A stretch of 64,000 nucleotides of DNA from Symbiodinium natans (taxonomy: Eukaryota; Sar; Dinophyceae; Suessiales; Symbiodiniaceae). The stretch lies in contig CAJNDS010002805.1 of assembly GCA_905221605.1 (NCBI GenBank), positions 103,501-167,500 of the forward strand. Reading direction: 5' to 3'. The number at the start of each line of letters is the position of its first letter. Position 1 is the stretch's first letter. The notes beneath the pieces are model-generated. The model worked only from the letters and a program-made list of their open reading frames with translations. It was not told the origin of the DNA and did not search any database. Position numbers and translations under genes: made by a program. Positions 39,543 to 51,157 of this stretch are shown here, in pieces.

Positions 39543-39651
39543 AGGCCTTAGAACTTAGAACCAAGTTACCCTCAAACCTAAACCCTGACCCTAAACCCTA
39601 AACCCTAAACCCTAAACCCTCAACCAGGGTTCGCGATTTAGGATGTAGGGC

Positions 39652-39730
39652 TCGGAGTTCCGGCAGGGTGTGGGCCAGGCGGCGAGCTTGGTCTTCAAGC
39701 AGCTTCTCGTGAAGCGGCACCGGCAACATC
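39652..39730 (-). CDS. Gene A candidate exon A5
   Basis: One base plus 26 codons: MLPVPLHEKLLEDQARRLAH then TLPELR. Acceptor CCCCCAAG; GC donor CGA|GCCCTAC. Charged, helical. Confidence 0.7.
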
Positions 39731-40621
39731 CTTGGGGGGGTTGTCGGGGTTTAGGGTTTAGGGTTTAGGGTTTAGGGTTCAGGGTTGGGGGTTGCGGGGG
39801 GTGGTGGTGGGGGGGGGGGGGTTCGGATTTGGTTGGCCCTAAAACTAAAACCCTAAATCCCTAAACTTTGAACAACCCGACAGCCCTAAAGCCCAAAACG
39901 CCGAAACCCCAAGTAGCCAAACTCCTGAAAACCCAAAACCCCTACAACCCAAAAAACCTAAAACATCCGAACCCTTAAACCCCATAAAGCCTAAACCCTA
40001 AAACCGCAAAACCCTAAAACCCCAAACCCTAGAGCCCCAACGCCGGGAAAGTAACCCCAAGCCCCAACACCCTAGAAGTTCACGTGCTCGAAAACCCTGG
40101 ACCCTAAAACCCTAACACCTGTAAACCCTACAACCCAAAAACCCTCGAAACCCTAAACCCAAAATTGCTAAAGCCCAAAAATCAGAAAACCCTCAAACCC
40201 CAAAACCCTAAACCCTAAGGCCCGCAAACCCTTAGGGTTTAGGGTCTAGCGGAAATAGGGGCCACAATCTTGAAACGGGGCCATGCTTTAGGGTGTGGCT
40301 GTGTATGCAGGGTGTCTTTCAGGGCGCAACCTTAGTCACAGACCCCGAAACCCTGAACCCCTACATACACACCCCCGCGGTACAACGACCCGAAAACCTA
40401 GATCCTAAACCCTAAACCATCCTTCTATGAGGGAGCTTGTATGATACACCCGAAACCCCACACCCCAACCCTAAACCCTAAACCCTCAACCCCTCAACCC
40501 CTCAACCCCTAAACCCCTAAACCCCTAAAACCCCTAAAACCCTAACACCCTAACCCCTAGACCCAAATGATGCAGCTGGGCTTCGCCGGCTTCGCCTGGG
40601 TCTCCTGAAGAAGTCATCGGG

Positions 40622-40831
40622 CAGGTACATGGTCCCTTATGGGGGCGCTAAACCCTAAACCCTAAACCCTAAACCCTGAACCCTGAACCCTAAACCCTAA
40701 ACCCTAAACCCTAAACCCTAAACCCTAAACCCCTCATATACCCTTAATTACCCGAGAAAACCCAGGGGCCCATACTTCAAAACCTGTCAAAAAAGGCAAG
40801 GTACCATACTAACGGACCATGCAACTTCCCT
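40622..40831. mobile_element. M4-family MITE split by a CCCTAAA array
   Basis: CAGGTACATGGTCCCTTATG at the left and CGGACCATGCAACTTCCCTT at the right are diverged M4 ends. About 12 CCCTAAA units (40648-40733) interrupt the element, which otherwise follows the order of the intact copy at 19814. Confidence 0.7.
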
Positions 40832-41017
40832 TGACTACATTCGTGCTTTGAGACCTGCGAGGGTTTACCGGTGACTCCCGGAAACTACAGTTTGGTAGGC
40901 TATAATTTTGGGTATTATCCCCAACCCTGAGGGTTTAGGTTTTAGGGTCACAACCCTCCCAAACCCTAAACCCTAAACCCTCAACCCTAACCCTAAACCT
41001 GCCCCGAAGCAACAGAC

Positions 41018-41117
41018 CATGGTTTGGAGAACTCGCCATGCGGGCCTCGGCCAGTTGCTGCTGCCACGCCGCACGGCGGGCGCCAAGGGACCGTTCCTGA
41101 ACGGTCTCCGGAGTGGG
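41018..41117 (-). CDS. Gene A candidate exon A6 (coiled-coil)
   Basis: 33 codons plus one base: PTPETVQERSLGARRAAWQQ, QLAEARMASSPNH. Acceptor AACCCAAG; donor G|GTCTGTTG. Gln/Arg/Ala-rich helix. Confidence 0.75.
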
Positions 41118-42176
41118 CTTGGGTTTTAGGGACTAGGGTTTAGGGTTTGTGGTTTAGGTTTTAGGGTTTTAGGGTTTAGGGTTTAGGGTTTCGGGTTTAG
41201 GATGTAGGGTTTAGGGTTTAGGGGTTTGACAGGGGCTTGCAGGACTTCAAAAGCCCTAAGACCCTGAAGCCAAGCAGGGTTGAGGGCGCCATAGATGCGG
41301 GATGGGGTTGAGGGTTTTGCGTTGAGGATTAGGCTTGATGCTTGAGTTTCGGTCTTCAGGGTCGGGCTTGAGGTGTCACTGCTGGTTCTCAGCTAGGGTT
41401 TCGGGGTTTAGGGGTTTAGGGGTGTGAGGGGTGCAGGGGTTTGGGGGTTTGACGGTTTTAGTTCCAAGGGTTAGAGGGTTTAGAGGGTTAAGGGTTTAGG
41501 GTGTTCGGGGCTTGTGTTGTCATGTAGCAGGGTCTTTGGCTTCCCTACTTGAAAGTTCATTGGCAGCCGGAACCAGGCGATAATAAACCCTGAGCTGTTT
41601 AGGGTTTAGGGTGTAGGGTTTAGGGTTTAGGGTCCCATCCTGTAGTGCTCTTCGTACTGCAATGTACCCTAAACCCCCCTAAACCCTAAACCCTCAACCC
41701 TCAACCCTCAACCCTCAACCCTAAACCCCTACACCTCAGACCTTAAACCGTGACTGGGACCTGAGGTCCCGAAAGCACTGGAAGATTCGCCACCCCTGGG
41801 TTTGGTCAAAACCCTATCTCTTTCATCGAGTAGGGAATGAGGCACCTTCTATATAGTGTCAGGGCTCACAGAGTCTTAATAAGGTTCTCGGTTTACGGCT
41901 TCGGGGATTTTGGGCTTTGAGGGTGTTTGGGAGTTTGGGGCCTGGCGCTCTAAAAAGCGAAAACAGCAAAATTGCTGAAAATGGTGAAAGAAACGATCTG
42001 CAGTTGATGGTGCTGGCTCTGGCATGCTTGCCATGCAACCCGGAGAACTAAACATGAAATGCGTGAAACCTTGAACCCCCTACCCCAAGCCCTAGATCAT
42101 AAGGAACCAAGGGGGGTGGGAAGGGAGGACCCCAGGGTCTCCAACATAAGCCTCAAGGAGAAAACATGGCCCCCTT

Positions 42177-42295
42177 ACTACTATTTGCTTAAGAACCCCC
42201 AAAAAATTGAAAAAAAAAACAATGCTCCCCTTATGACCCTTATGAGGAAGAGCTTTTTTAAAAATTCTATGGGTGGTTCTTACGCAAACAGTAGC
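42177..42295. mobile_element. M1-family MITE, copy 4
   Basis: CTACTATTTGCTTAAGAACC at the left; GGTTCTTACGCAAACAGTAG at the right. Best-preserved inverted ends in the family, with a CCCTTATGACCCTTATGAGG centre. Confidence 0.85.
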
Positions 42296-42363
42296 TTACA
42301 CCCCTCCCCTGCCCCCCCCTCCCTTCCACCCCCTTGGTTCCTTATGACTACTTGGAGGTTCAT

Positions 42364-42451
42364 GGTACTTATTAACAAATTACAACTGCAAGTGCCCTAA
42401 TATGGTTAGAAGTACAGTTATAAGTACAGTTATAAGTGGCTAATAAGTACC
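42364..42451. mobile_element. M8 MITE-like unit
   Basis: GGTACTTATTA at the left mirrors TAATAAGTACC at the right. The interior has a tandem AAGTACAGTTAT. Confidence 0.55.
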
Positions 42452-42530
42452 CCTAAGCCCTAAACCCTAAGCCCCTAAACCCTAAACCGTATAAAACCTA
42501 TCAACCCCATGAACCTAGAAGTAGATCAAC

Positions 42531-42577
42531 CAATGCCCAGGAGCTGTGTCCAGCGATCTTTGCCACTGGTGCAACTC
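42531..42577 (-). CDS. Gene A candidate exon A7
   Basis: Reads ELHQWQRSLDTAPGH, 15 codons plus two bases. Acceptor CCTTGCAG; donor TG|GTTGATC. Confidence 0.65.
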
Positions 42578-43900
42578 CTGCAAGGGCGCTTTTGGGAGGG
42601 TTTAGGGTCAGCCCTAAACCCTAAACCCTAAACCCTAAACCCTAAACTCTAAACCTAAACCCTAAACCCTAAACCCTAAAACCCTAAACCCTAAACCCTA
42701 AACCCTAAACCCTATGGGGTGGCTGGCGTCCTGTGCCCATCAGGGTCTAGGATGGCCTTCAAAACCCTCTGAAAAATATTCCTTCATACGATCCTCTTAA
42801 ACCCCAATAGGGGGAAACATATATAGAGTTTAGGGTTTATGTTTTAGGGCTTTAGATTTAGGATTTAGGGTGAACAATTAAAACAACCAAGGGCCTGCCT
42901 GGTTCTGGGGTTGCAGAGGAGACTTACAAGGGATCCTAAAGGTTTGGGGGTTTTGTTGGGGGCTGTACAGGATACTCACGAGGAGACCCCAATTCGGAGC
43001 CGCTTTTGTGCCCGAAATGCACAGCCCCTGAGAATCCGTCCATTCTTGCCTTTGCTCTTGCATCCGGCTATGCCCCCCCGCAAAAACAACAGGAAGATTC
43101 TTCCATATAACGGCAAAAGAGGGATTATTATCTGTTCTTCTTGGGGGGTTCTTAAATGAGTAGTGGACCCTCGATGATACCCGCTGCACTCTCGAGCCTG
43201 AACCGCACGCTCACCAGCCCATCAGCTTGGAGGGCAAGATCATTATGGTACTTGGTTGTGTCTAGGGGCGTGTTGAACATTATAAAGTGTTCGGCTTCCA
43301 GAAACCAAAACCCCCAACCCGAACCCTCAACCCGAAACAAAGTCATCTCTAGAGCGGCCGCAAGTGTTGGGTCTTCGGGGTGCGTAGGGCTGATGGGGCT
43401 CATAGAGCTTATAGGGTTTATAGGGTTTACAGGTGTGCAGAGCCACACAGTCCTCCTCTCGCAGCTGCAACGTGATGTTGGTCTCCTTGACTGCGAGCCT
43501 TCGAACGGCGAGGCTCGAGGGGCTTTGGCGTTTCGGGGGTCTTGGGGTTGTGGTGACTTAGGGGTCCCTGAACCCAAAACCCCCTGAAACAACCCTAAAC
43601 CCGAAACCCCAAAGCCTGAAGCCTCCTGAGCCCCAATCCCTCCCGCTTTCATCCCGAGGCCCAGTAAATGTCGCCTCCTGCCGAAATTAACCGGTTGAGG
43701 GTTTCGGGTAACCCTAGACCCTAAACCCGGCAGTTCACGGTTTTGGGCTGGTCAAAACTTGCTTTGCTCCGGCCGGGCGTCTCTGTCTGTGCCAGCTGCA
43801 GCTCTGCGGCCTTCGCAGGATTGGCAACCAAGCAGCTCAACAGGGCTCCCGAACCACAAAACTAAGTCCTCAATTCTTAACTACCCCCACCATGTTAATG

Positions 43901-44008
43901 CTACTACTTGCTTCAGAACCCCAAATAAAAAAAAAACAATCCGTATATTGCCCTTATAAGGAGGCACATTTTTTTATTTTTTGGGCCGGTCCTTAAGCAC
44001 ATCTGACT
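43901..44008. mobile_element. M1-family MITE, copy 5
   Basis: CTACTACTTGCTTCAGAACC at the left; GGTCCTTAAGCACATCTGAC at the right, more diverged. Centre has GTATATTGCCCTTATAAGG. Confidence 0.65.
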
Positions 44009-44226
44009 ATGGCAAAAAGGAACCTACTTCTGTAGGGTCCCTGATACAGGGCGAAACCCTTGACACTCGGCTCGGGACGCATACGCTTACGCAGGCTCGG
44101 CACCCCTTAGCCAAAAAAACACTGAGGCCCACCAAACCCTACTTAAACCCGAAACCCCTAAACCCCTAAGCCCCAAAGCCCCAAACCCCAAAACCCAAAC
44201 CCCAAGACACCCCAAGACACCCCAAG

Positions 44227-44412
44227 ACACCCCAAAACCCCAAAACCCCAAAACCCCAAAACCCCAAAACCCCAAAACCCCAAAACCCCAAAACCCAAAA
44301 CCCCAAAACCCCAAAACCCCAAAACCCCAAAACCCCAAAACCCCAAAACCCCAAAACCCCAAAACCCCAAAACCCCAAAACCCCAAAACCCCAAAACCCC
44401 AAAACCCCAAAA
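44227..44412. repeat. CCCCAAAA array
   Basis: About 22 nearly perfect CCCCAAAA octamers, the unit found at telomeres of spirotrich ciliates (established). Here it is interstitial and flanked by CCCTAAA-type units, so it is best explained as a locally homogenised variant. Three overlapping Gly/Phe-rich frames on the minus strand are artefacts. Confidence 0.95.
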
Positions 44413-44520
44413 CCCCCAAACCCCTAGCCCTAAACCCCTAGCCCCAAACCCCTAACCCTAAACCCCTGGCCCTAAACCCTAAACCCTAAACCCTAAACCC
44501 CTAAACCCTTCAAAAGCCGC

Positions 44521-44595
44521 CCAGGGTGGCGCCTGGAGCCGCTGCCGCTGCGCCTCGGCGAGGCCCCGGCGCTGCGACAGCGCCGCCTCGAGCTC
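44521..44595 (-). CDS. Gene A candidate exon A8 (coiled-coil)
   Basis: Exactly 25 codons: ELEAALSQRRGLAEAQRQRL, QAPPW. Acceptor AACCCTGAG; GC donor TGG|GCGGCTTT. Textbook charged helix. Confidence 0.75.
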
Positions 44596-45239
44596 CTCAG
44601 GGTTTAGGGTTTAGGGTTTAGGGTTTGGGGTTTAGGGTTTAGGGTTTAGGGTTTAGGGTTTGGGGTTTGGGGTTTGGGGTTTAGGGTTTGGGGTTTGGGG
44701 TTTAGGGTTTAGGGGTTTGAGCTTGGGGTTTGGGGCTTGGGGTTTAGGGGTTTCGGGGTTCAGGGTTTAGGGTGTGGGGTTAGGCGTTAGGCGTTCGGGG
44801 CTTAGTTTGGGGGTGAGGGTTTAGGGTTTAAGGTTGAGGGCTTAATTGGGGTTGAGGGTTTAGGGTTTGGGGTTTGGGGTTTAGGGTTTGGGGTTTGGGG
44901 GTTCCGGTTTAGGGCTTAGGGTTTGGGGTTTAGGGTTTAGGGGTTCCGGTTTAGGGCTTGGGGTTTCGGGGTTGGCGTTCCGGGTTTAGGGTTTAGGGTT
45001 TGGAGTTTAGGGCTTGGGGTTTAGGGTGTGGTTGTTGGGTTTAGGGGGTTTGGGGTTTAGGGCTTAGGGTTTGGGGGTTAGGGTTAGGGGGTTCGGGCTT
45101 GGGGTTTAGGGTTAGGGGGTTGGGGGTTTTGGGTTTTGCTGTCTCGTTCTCGCTCCTTCGCTGGCTTGGGTCTTTGGAAGCACGAGCTCAGAGGCAGAGC
45201 CCGAGCCTGCGATATCACGAGAATTTTGTGAGCACCATA

Positions 45240-45569
45240 ATATGGTAAAGTGCATGTTTGGATGTAGTGCAGCCCTGGCGGGCTTGAGGACGATGTTGCC
45301 GCCGCCGGAGCATGCGACCCGATCCTGTCCAAGTCAAGATTGGCCAGAATCACTCGACATTTGTCTGAATCAATCCTGTCCTCAAGCCCTGCAAGGAGGT
45401 TCCGGGCAGCGCCCGCCCCTGCGCGGCTGCAAGCTGCCACAACCTCCCAAGAAGGGTCGCCCTCGCATGGCTGCCAAACTTGACAGCCGAGGACGTTGCA
45501 CGGATCATCGAATGTCGCCTGGGTCCGAGTTCCATCGACTTCTCCAAGCATGGACCACTCGATGTGCTC
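45240..45569 (-). CDS. Gene A large exon A9
   Basis: After acceptor CCCGCAAG the frame runs about 110 codons: EHIEWSMLGEVDGTRTQATF, CNVLGCQVWQPCEGDPSWEV, NLLAGLEDRIDSDKCRVILA, then Ser/Ala-rich PAAATSSSSPPGLHYIQTC. The most globular exon of gene A and not coiled-coil. The 3' end is unresolved; the frame continues into sequence near 45180. It may belong to a separate gene. No family recognised. Confidence 0.65.
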
Positions 45570-45880
45570 CTTGCGGGAATTTCGCCTTCCACATGTGCAG
45601 GGGCGACACGTTGAGACCCCTCAGCCCTGAAACTGCAGCGCCCTTAAACCCTGAAGCCTCAATCCTAAACGTGGCCTCTCAGCCTTAGGGAACCCTAAAG
45701 TCTAAACCCTAAACCCTAAACCCTCAACCCTCAACCCTAAACCCTAAACCACCATGTGCATGCGCCACCCTTCGCACTGGCGCCTCAGTGACCTTAACCC
45801 CGTAAAAGCGATTCCTCATGCAATGGTCGCCCGCGTGTAACACCTAAGCTTGTGGGGGGCTGAAGGAGAGAATTCTGATC

Positions 45881-46219
45881 CTAAACCCTAAACCCTAAAC
45901 CCTAAACCCTAAACCCTAAACCCTAAACCCTAAACCCTAAACCCTAAACCCTAAACCCTAAACCCTAAACCCTAAACCCTAAACCCTAAACCCTAAACCC
46001 TAAACCCTACAACCTAAACCCTAAACCCTAAACCCTAAACCCTAAACCCTAAACCCTAAACCCTAAACCCTAAACCCTAAACCCTAAACCCTAAACCCTA
46101 AACCCTAAACCCTAAACCCTAAACCCTAAACCCTAAACCCTAAACCCTAAACCTAACCCTAAACCCTAAACCCTAAACCCTAAACCCTAAACCCTAAACC
46201 CTAAACCCTAAACCCTAAA
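45881..46219. repeat. Longest CCCTAAA array
   Basis: About 48 heptamers with only two or three interruptions. The longest telomere-like tract in the window, yet followed by more unique sequence, so interstitial. Confidence 0.95.
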
Positions 46220-46390
46220 CCAAAACCTCACCAAGCAACCCGCCCTCAACCCCAAACCCCCACACCACCTCCGCACCTGAACCCTGAGCCCTCAACCCTT
46301 AAACCCCAAATCCTAAACCCCAAGCCCCAAACCCTAAACCCCAAACCCTAAACCCCAAACCCCAAACCCTAAACCCCAAACCCTAAACAC

Positions 46391-46461
46391 TGCAGCTCTT
46401 GCGAGGCCGGTGGCCGCCCGAACTTTGTGGCTCTGCTCCTCAGATTGCGCCTCGGCTCGGT
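46391..46461 (-). CDS. Gene A candidate exon A10 (coiled-coil)
   Basis: Two bases plus 23 codons: RAEAQSEEQSHKVRAATGLA then RAA. Acceptor CCCTTAG; donor GCA|GTGTTTAGGG. Charged helix. Confidence 0.7.
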
Positions 46462-46582
46462 CTAAGGGAGTGACATGGTCGCTTAGTATGTAAACCCTAA
46501 ACCCTAAGCCCCAAACCCAAAACCTAAACCCTAAAACCCGAATCACAGGGTTTGCCAGGGCCGATCCCTTCCTACGCTGCGT

Positions 46583-46617
<35 letters not shown>
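46583..46617. repeat. Poly-G run
   Basis: About 35 consecutive G. Similar runs near 14840 (G), 55090 (G), 50682 (C), 13872 (C) and 11417 (C) occur within the same repeat-rich sequence. Confidence 0.95.
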
Positions 46618-46618
<1 letters not shown>

Positions 46619-47537
46619 GAGGGGAGCAAGGGACGAAGGGCAGGTTTTGGGTTTGGGGCTTAGGGTTCAGGGCTCACGGTTCAGGCAGCGGCACCATACT
46701 TCAGATAACTGCTCACATGAGCTTTCGAGCGCTAGTCAGCCTGAGGGTTTCGGGCTTAAGGGCTATAAGGCCTCAGGGATGTTTTTTGGGGCTCAAAGGG
46801 TTGAAGGGTTTTAGCGTCTAAGGGCTTCAGGTTTGTTTCGTGTCTAAGGGTTGAGGTTTATGGGGTTTCTGCCTCAAGTGGAGCCCCCATTTGTCAGGTC
46901 GCGGACGCACCAGTTAGATTCACTGAAGCCTCAACCCAAAAGCTACGCGGTTCAGGTTTAGGTTTTAGGGTTCAGGATTTTGGGTTCACTTGGGAGGGGT
47001 CCCTTTCCCTATAAACTCTGAAAAGCCTAAACTCGAAGCTGAAAGCCGACATATGCGGCGAGATGCCAGGGCTTGCTCGAACTGCTCACCGATCGTCTGG
47101 TATCCTTGCTTAGGGTTTGGGGTTTAGGGATCGTCGGTGACTCTAAAACCAATACACGCAGAAAAACTTGGACCCGACCTGGTACCTCAGAGCACCCACA
47201 AGAGTCTGTAGCGCCCCCCGAGAGTAAACAGCGTAAAGTCCGCCATGATGAGTCTAGTCTGAGGAACTCGGTGACGGCGTCAACCCTACCCCGACATGTA
47301 GAAGCCTTAAACTCCTGTTCTTTAACCCCTGTCCTTAAACTCCCTAGCGTCCCAAACTCGGTTGCATCCCTACAAAGCCCCCGAAAGCCCCACAACACCT
47401 AAACTGAATCCCTGGACCCCAGACCCTAAACCCTAAACCCCACAACCCTGAACCCTGCAACCCTGAGCCCTAAACCCTAAACCCTAACCCTAAACCCTAA
47501 ACCCTAAACCCCAAACCCCAAACCCCAAACCCTAAAC

Positions 47538-47608
47538 GTGGGGGGAATGGGGGCAAATGGGCAGTGCGAGGCTCGCTGCCGCAGCATCCAGCGCTGCTCC
47601 TCAGACTC
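47538..47608 (-). CDS. Gene A candidate exon A11 (coiled-coil)
   Basis: Reads ESEEQRWMLRQRASHCPFAP then IPP. Acceptor GCAGCTTCAG; donor AC|GTTTAGGG. Confidence 0.65.
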
Positions 47609-48410
47609 CTGAAGCTGCCTCCATGGGTTTCTTGGACGCTGAGGACTTCAAGGCTTTAGGGTTTAGGGTTTAGGGCCCCCAGGGTCTTAGGCTTCGGAGG
47701 TTAGGCTGTTACGATTGGGGCTTGACTGTCCAGGGTTTAGGTTTGGTTAGGGGTTTGGGGTCTAGGATTTGGGGTCGGGGAGCTTGTTCGGGCGTGGGGG
47801 TGTTGGGCTCCAGGCATAAAGTTCCCCGAACTTCCCCCTGAAATCGAATTTGGGGCTTACGGTTGTAGCGCTTAGGTTTTGCGGGCTCGGGCTTGTCACC
47901 TGTGCCTAAAGTGCCTAATAAAGAAGCCGATCCGCACGTAGAGAGCAGTGTGGAAGTACTTGCAAGTCATCGACTACAGGTCACTTTTTCCTTCCTTCCT
48001 TGACCGAGAAGCATGAAGCCCTATTTCACACCTTATTCAGGGTATGTACCTCCTGAGGCTTTTGGGAGAAAAGTGCTCAGGGCTCAGGGTTTCAATGGAG
48101 GCCGGCTGGGGCCCAGGCGGCTGATGCCCAGGGTTTGAGGCTTAGGGTGTAACCCGGAGCCCGCGTGGAGAGAGCCCTAAACCATTCACTCGGGGGCTCC
48201 TGGAGTCAAGGGCGAAGGGTTTAGGGTCAAGAACCCTAAACCCCAAAACCCTTAAACCCTTAACCCTTAACCCATAAACCCTAAACCCTAAACCCTAAAC
48301 CCTGAACCCTAAACCCTAGACCCTAAACCCTAAGCCCATAAACCCTAAACCCTAAACCCTAAACCCTGAACCCTAAACCCTAGACCCTAGACCCTAAACC
48401 CTGAACCCTA

Positions 48411-48505
48411 AACCCTAAACCCTAAACCCTAAACCCTAAACCCTAAACCCTAAACCCTAAACCCTAAACCCTAAACCCTAAACCCTAAACCCTAAACCCT
48501 AAACC
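48411..48505. repeat. CCCTAAA array
   Basis: About 13 perfect heptamers, with an opposing TTTAGGG tract starting at 48568. The short island between (48506-48560) has a possible minus exon (SPRAASLEDAKRQ). Confidence 0.9.
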
Positions 48506-50278
48506 TCCGTCATGCCTGCCTCTTGGCATCTTCCAAGGAGGCCGCCCTCGGTGACCGCGGTTTCAGGGCTTAGGGTTTATAAGGTTTAGGGTTTAGGGTT
48601 TAGGGTTTGGGGTTTAGGGTTTAGGGTTTAGGGTTTGGGGTTTAGGGTTTAGGGTTTGGGGTTTAGGGTTTAGGGTTTAGGGTTTAGGGTTTAGGGTTTA
48701 GGGTTTGGGGTTTGGGGTTTAGGGTTTAGGGTTTATAGGTTTTAGGGTTTATAGGGTATAGGGTATAGGACTTAGGGTTTATAAGGTTTAGGGTCCAGAG
48801 CAAGGGTGGCGGCTGGGGCCTCTGCCTCTGCAGGCTCACACGGTTTGGGGGCTTCCGAAACTAGGAGTGCCGTTTTTGGGTGTCCTTTAAGGGGATTCTA
48901 TTTTAATTTGGGGAATAAACGGGGTACCCCTATTTTGGGAGCTACCCGTTTCTCGAACCACCATTGGCCCCTTTTCCTGAACCCTAAACCCTAAACCCCT
49001 GAGTCAGGTTTGCCAAGACTCTCCAGGCTGAAGGTGAGAATCTCTTGACATTTGCTGCCGAGGCAAGCAAGCACTTCAGAGAAACACCAGTCACAGGTCA
49101 GGGCCCCCCAAGTATTGACATCCCATGCTACCCCCACCCTAACCAACACCTACAAAAAGTTATTTCAGGCAAGCCCTAAACCCCCACGAGCGTTGCCTAA
49201 GCTTCTGCCCTAGACCCGCAAGGGCGAACTGGGGAACCCTAAAAGCTATGTAATCACCGAAACCTCGGGCTATCGGAGGACCCGACCCCGCAATTGGAAT
49301 CCTTGCCTCAAAAATACAGGCTGACCATAGTGCAAGTTCAACTTTGTTTGAGAGACATCCTGCTATGCGGAGATGTGGAAAATTATTCTTGCAAAGCCCA
49401 AATTCTGGGTGTTCCGTTTATTGGGTCCTCAAGGGAGGGGGGTTCAAGGGGGAGTGTAACCCAAGGTTCCCTCATACTCCCGACTACTCCCTAAGGCTAC
49501 CCCCCATGCAACCCCCTCCCTTAAGAACCCTAAAGTCCTTCAAATCTCTGCCAAGACGCAGTGCGCGCGTGGCATCCGCGGCATTGCCGGCCTCCTGCGA
49601 CGAAGGGACTTCCAACGAACCCACCGAAACCAAACGCTGGGCCCGCGGTTTGGGGTTTAGGCTTAGGGTCTTATTCGGGTTTCAGATTTCGGGTTTAGCG
49701 TTTAGGGAACCCTGAACCCTCAGCCCGCCACCCCCCTCACCGCTGGTTGCCAGGCGCGCTAAACCCCCCATAGCTCCTGCTGGCACGATACCGCCGAGAC
49801 CCGAAAACGCCTCAACACTTGATCAGGAATTCAACCCAACAGTTTGCAAACCCTAAACCCTAAACCCTAAACCCGAAACCCGAAACCCGAAACCCTAACC
49901 CTAAACCCTAAGCCCTAAACCCCAAACCTGACACACTGGAAAGAAAACCCTGGATGCCCAGCCAAGGCCCTGGAGGCTTGTGAAGCTATGGAGGCGTTTT
50001 TGCCCGTGGGCGTCACTGCCCCCCCCGCCTCCCCCCGTCCCTCCCCCCGAACCCATTGAATTCTCAAGTCGATTTTAGGGTTTAGGGTTTAAGGGTGTAG
50101 GGTTTAGGGTCAAAAAAAGGACAATCTTCGATGGGGAACGACATTCGGCCTAGAACGGCTCTGAACAGAAACATCGGCCTTGATATTCGGGAAAAGTTGC
50201 TGTTCGGATACGGCTCATCCTTCAGTCTACACCTCGGAGACCCCTAAACGCCCTAAACCCTAAACTGTATACAGAGTC
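48506..50278. other. Mixed interval, exons unresolved
   Basis: TTTAGGG arrays (48568-48790) and unique sequence at 48800-49720 with several open frames on both strands but no clear splice pair. Possible small minus exon at 48510-48555. Another GC-rich island lies at 49550-49640. Confidence 0.4.
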
Positions 50279-50311
50279 CTGCTGCACCTGGGCCCGTTGC
50301 GCTGCGAGCTC
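50279..50311 (-). CDS. Gene A candidate micro-exon A12
   Basis: Eleven codons, ELAAQRAQVQQ. Acceptor CCGGAAAG; GA donor CAG|GACTCTG. Very short, but it repeats the coiled-coil theme and splice style. Confidence 0.55.
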
Positions 50312-51100
50312 CTTTCCGGCGGCTTCGGGTAAGGTATAGGGATTCAAGGGGTTCAAAACTTAAACCCAAAACCCCACACCCCAAACCCTAAACCCTAAAC
50401 CCTAAACCCTAAATAAAGCCTTGCAGGGATGGTAGGGGCTCAAGGGATTCCAGGGCTGAGAAAGGCTTAGAAAGGACTTCAGGGTTTCCAGAACTTCTAA
50501 GCTTCAGGGGATGTCAAGATTTCGAGTGATCCAGTTATCTGGTTGAGGACCTCATGGCTCGGTTGAGGATTCCGGGTTGAGGGTTTGGGGTTTGGGGTTT
50601 AGGTTTAGGGTTTAAGGTTTAGGGTTTAGGGTTTGGGGTTTAGGGTTGAGGGGTTGGACCTTCCTGAGATGTACCTGGGCCCCCCCCCCCCCCCCCCCCC
50701 AAGTACCCACGATCATGGCCACTCCCCCTCCACCCCCTTCACTCCCCCCACTCCCTCCGCACTCCACCCACTCCCCCCCCACTCCCTCCCCCCAACTCCC
50801 ACATAGGCCATCGACCCCAAAAGTCTTCGGGTTCAGGGCTCAGATAACCTCAGACTTGGCCCCTCGGCCTCTACAGCCGAATCCCTGAACCCTGAGGACG
50901 CATAGGGCATTCTGAATGGGGAACTGGAGGGCCGAAAGCCCTAAAACCCTAAGCCCTGGACTTTCTGAGCTCATGGAGCTTGGGGAGAATTTAAGATTCC
51001 CAAAGCCGGATTCCCAAACCCTAAACACAGACCCTAAACTCCAAGTAGACCCTAAACTCCCAGACCCCAAACCCCATTCAGGAGGCCAAGGCAAAGCCAA

Positions 51101-51157
51101 AAAAGAAGACGCCCTGGCGGTCCTCCAGTCGTCGCCGCAAGTCCACGACTTCGCGCC
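51101..51157 (-). CDS. Gene A candidate exon A13 (coiled-coil)
   Basis: Exactly 19 codons: EQSRREVVDLRRRLEDRQG. Acceptor CCTAATCAG; donor GGC|GTCTTC. Strong heptads. Confidence 0.75.

Noticed and set aside
43152-43652. 166-codon minus and 143-codon plus frames
   Set aside because: They mirror each other and include repeat-derived segments; no splice or motif support.
44087-44419. Long Gly/Phe/Trp-rich minus frames (VLGFWGFG repeats)
   Set aside because: Direct translation of the CCCCAAAA array in several frames; no independent coding signal.
45881-46219. CRISPR-like array
   Set aside because: Units are contiguous heptamers without spacers.
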